Source of the DNA: Anaerolineae bacterium
Lineage (GTDB): Bacteria; Chloroflexota; Anaerolineae; JACIWP01
Length of the DNA: 8,530 bases
Reading direction: 5' to 3'
Assembly: GCA_014360855.1 (NCBI GenBank)
Contig: JACIWP010000126.1
Location: 1 to 8,530 of the forward strand
Part shown: one piece after another, positions 6,703-8,530 of the stretch
Position numbering within the stretch: position 1 is the stretch's first letter
Layout: each line of letters starts with the position of its first letter
Translations under genes and position numbers: made by a program
The notes under the pieces: generated by a model
The model's database searches: none
The model's input: the letters and a program-made list of their open reading frames with translations, nothing else
What the model was told of the DNA's origin: nothing

Positions 6703-8530
6703 CGCTGATCCAGACCAAAATCCTGCTTCCCAAACGCAGAAAGCATATTTTGCGGCGGGAGAGACTGCTCAATTTCTTATATGAGCATCTGGACCGCCAG
6801 CTCATCCTGGTCTCCGCCTCCGCCGGCTACGGCAAGACCAGCCTGCTGGTAGACTTCGCCAGCGACGTGGATTTCCCCATCTGCTGGTACACCCTGGATG
6901 AGACGGATCGTGACCCGCGGGTCTTTCTGGAATATCTCATCGCCAGCATCGAACGGGCGTTCCCGGGGAGCATGGCGGAGACTCGGCGTGCCCTGGCCGG
7001 CTGGGGCGGGGAGTTCAATCCGGAAGCCTTCGCCGGCCTGCTGGTCAACGACATCGTGCGGAACATCCCCGACTTCTTCATGGTCGTGCTGGATGACTAT
7101 CACCTGATTGATGACAGTGTCTCCATCAATCTCCTGCTGGACGCCTTTCTGCGCCGTCAGCCGGAAAACTGCCGGCTGGTCATCGCCTCCCGCACCATCC
7201 CCACACTGACGCCGCGCGGCATGGCCCTCTTGGTTGCCCGTCAACAGGTGGTGGGTCTCGGCGTCAATCAGCTTCGCTTCACGCCGGAGGAAATCCAACA
7301 ACTGATCCGGCAGAATTACGGCCAGGAGATTACCCCAGAGCAGGCCGAAGCCCTGGCACGCGAATCGGAGGGCTGGATCACCGCTATTCTCCTGACGCAT
7401 CACCGCATGTGGCAGGGGCTGATCGGCGACCTGGTGCAAGCCCAGGAAGGGGCCGGCAGTCTGTACAACTACCTGGCGTCGGAGGTGCTGGACCGCCTGG
7501 ATCCTGCCCGCCAGGAGTTCCTGCTCCAGACCTCCATCCTGCGGGTGCTCAGCCCTTCTATCTGCGACGCACTGCTGGGCCGCTCCGACAGCCAGGCGCT
7601 ACTGGAAGACCTGGAAGCTCGCAACCAGTTCACCATCCGGGTGGAGGAGGAGGGGCAGGTCTGGTACCGCTACCATCGCCTGTTCCGCGAGTTCCTGCAG
7701 GAGAAACTGCGGGAGCGCTCCGCCGGCACCGAGCTGGCGCTCCACCTTCGGGCGGCTCGCTTGCTGGAACAAGAGGGAGATAAGACCGAGGCCATCCATC
7801 ACTACCTGGAGGCCGGCACCTACGACGACGCGGCGCGCGTCATCGAGGAGATCGCCGCCCCAATGTATGATGCCGGCCGCATTGAGACCCTGCAGCACTG
7901 GTTAAATGCCCTGCCGGGGGACATTCTCGACCAATATCCCCGACTGGCCTGGTTCATGGCCAAGATCCTTTGGACCCAGGACAAGGTGCACGAATCCATT
8001 CAGTTCGCGGATCGAGCCCGTCTGGCGTTTGAGCGAATACATGATCCTGTGGGGGCGGCCCAGGCGTTGATTGAGAAAAGCGCGGTCCTGCGCGTGCGGG
8101 GGCGTTATGCGGAGGCGTTAGAGGCCTCACGCGGTGCGCTGGAACGTCTGCAAACCCTTCCCGAGGAAATACGTGCTTCGGCGGCTCTCACGCTTGCCGG
8201 CGCCTACCGCAACGTCGGTCTGTGCCATTATCAGATGGGCGAGATCGGCAAGGGCATTCAGGAGCTTCGCAAGGCCCTGGAGTTATATCAGCAGGCCGGC
8301 TATCTGCCCAACTTGGCACAAACCCACAGTGATCTGGGGGTGCTCCTGCGAGCATCGGGCAATACCGCCGGCGCGCGGCATCATTTCGAGGAAGCGCTGG
8401 CCATCTGGGAGAGGGTCGGCAATCCCCTGGGGATGGCCACCGTGCTCAACAGCATTGGGGTTACGTACCATCATCAGGGGGAATATCAGAAGGCCCTGGA
8501 CATTTTCTCCATGGCCCTGCGGCGGGCGCG
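6699..8530 (+). CDS. MalT/LAL-type STAND ATPase with TPR repeats (3' partial)
   Basis: The ATG at 6699 overlaps the preceding stop (ATGA), so translation is coupled to the cyclase gene. The frame is then open for 610 codons to the right edge, meaning the 3' end is missing. The N-terminus (TKILLPKRRKHILRRERLL) and Walker A SASAGYGKT (39-47) are typical of MalT-like regulators. They are followed by Walker B MVVLDDYH (Asp132, Asp133), a sensor-like VIASRT (161-166), SEGWITAILL, and the family hallmark YRYHRLF (323-329). TPR-like helices cover about 410 to the end. Known relatives bind ATP and an inducer, oligomerise, and carry a C-terminal LuxR HTH or another output domain. That part lies outside the window, so DNA binding is inferred, not seen. 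No ribosome binding site independent of the upstream gene is obvious. Confidence 0.92.
   Translation, partial: MTLIQTKILLPKRRKHILRRERLLNFLYEHLDRQLILVSASAGYGKTSLLVDFASDVDFPICWYTLDETDRDPRVFLEYLIASIERAFPGSMAETRRALAGWGGEFNPEAFAGLLVNDIVRNIPDFFMVVLDDYHLIDDSVSINLLLDAFLRRQPENCRLVIASRTIPTLTPRGMALLVARQQVVGLGVNQLRFTPEEIQQLIRQNYGQEITPEQAEALARESEGWITAILLTHHRMWQGLIGDLVQAQEGAGSLYNYLASEVLDRLDPARQEFLLQTSILRVLSPSICDALLGRSDSQALLEDLEARNQFTIRVEEEGQVWYRYHRLFREFLQEKLRERSAGTELALHLRAARLLEQEGDKTEAIHHYLEAGTYDDAARVIEEIAAPMYDAGRIETLQHWLNALPGDILDQYPRLAWFMAKILWTQDKVHESIQFADRARLAFERIHDPVGAAQALIEKSAVLRVRGRYAEALEASRGALERLQTLPEEIRASAALTLAGAYRNVGLCHYQMGEIGKGIQELRKALELYQQAGYLPNLAQTHSDLGVLLRASGNTAGARHHFEEALAIWERVGNPLGMATVLNSIGVTYHHQGEYQKALDIFSMALRRA

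Noticed and set aside
3136..8530. Anti-phage system of the Pycsar/CBASS type, or an Avs-like STAND defence pair
   Set aside because: No effector (TIR, nuclease, transmembrane or cyclic-nucleotide-binding protein) is visible. The zinc-ribbon/cyclase/ATPase/TPR and MalT-like layouts are ordinary regulatory architectures. Downstream genes could change this.

Overview
The window is high-GC DNA (clearly above 60% by eye) carrying five genes, all on the + strand. The first is cut by the left edge and the last by the right edge. Three signs suggest, without proving, a Chloroflexota (Anaerolineae-like) bacterium with anaerobic or microaerobic habits. These are a very large cyclase/ATPase/TPR protein paired with a MalT-like ATPase, an Ig-like/PrcB-like surface protein, and a Cys-rich ferredoxin. 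No mobile element, CRISPR array, tRNA or rRNA was seen.

Layout. (1) Positions 2-793 hold the C-terminal part of a probable secreted or surface protein with an Ig-like segment and a PrcB-like segment. (2) A near-consensus sigma70 promoter (798-826) overlapped by a palindrome (829-849) drives thioredoxin reductase trxB (882-1865), which ends at a strong intrinsic terminator (1892-1926). (3) A second inverted repeat and a modest promoter precede a two-cluster ferredoxin-like protein (2031-2975) with an extra Cys-rich core. (4) A promoter with a perfect -10 box (3007-3012) leads into a leader of about 115 nt. The leader contains a possible leaderless 32-codon ORF and a terminator-like hairpin, and is followed by a 1188-residue zinc-ribbon/class III cyclase/STAND-type ATPase/TPR protein (3136-6702). 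(5) The stop of that gene overlaps the ATG of a MalT/LAL-type STAND ATPase with TPR repeats (6699 to the right edge, open at 3').

How the genes fit together. Genes 2 and 3 look like separately transcribed redox functions: thiol reduction by NADPH, and Fe-S electron transfer or sensing. Genes 4 and 5 form a translationally coupled signalling pair. One member can probably make a cyclic nucleotide, and both carry ATP-driven STAND switches with TPR sensing arms. The output domain of the last protein, usually a DNA-binding domain at its C-terminus, lies beyond the window.

The most interesting signals are regulatory: the CsoR/CstR-like palindrome at the trxB start site, the attenuator-like leader of the cyclase gene, and a strong excess of the hexamer GCCGGC (about 70 copies by hand count) across the whole window, including non-coding DNA.
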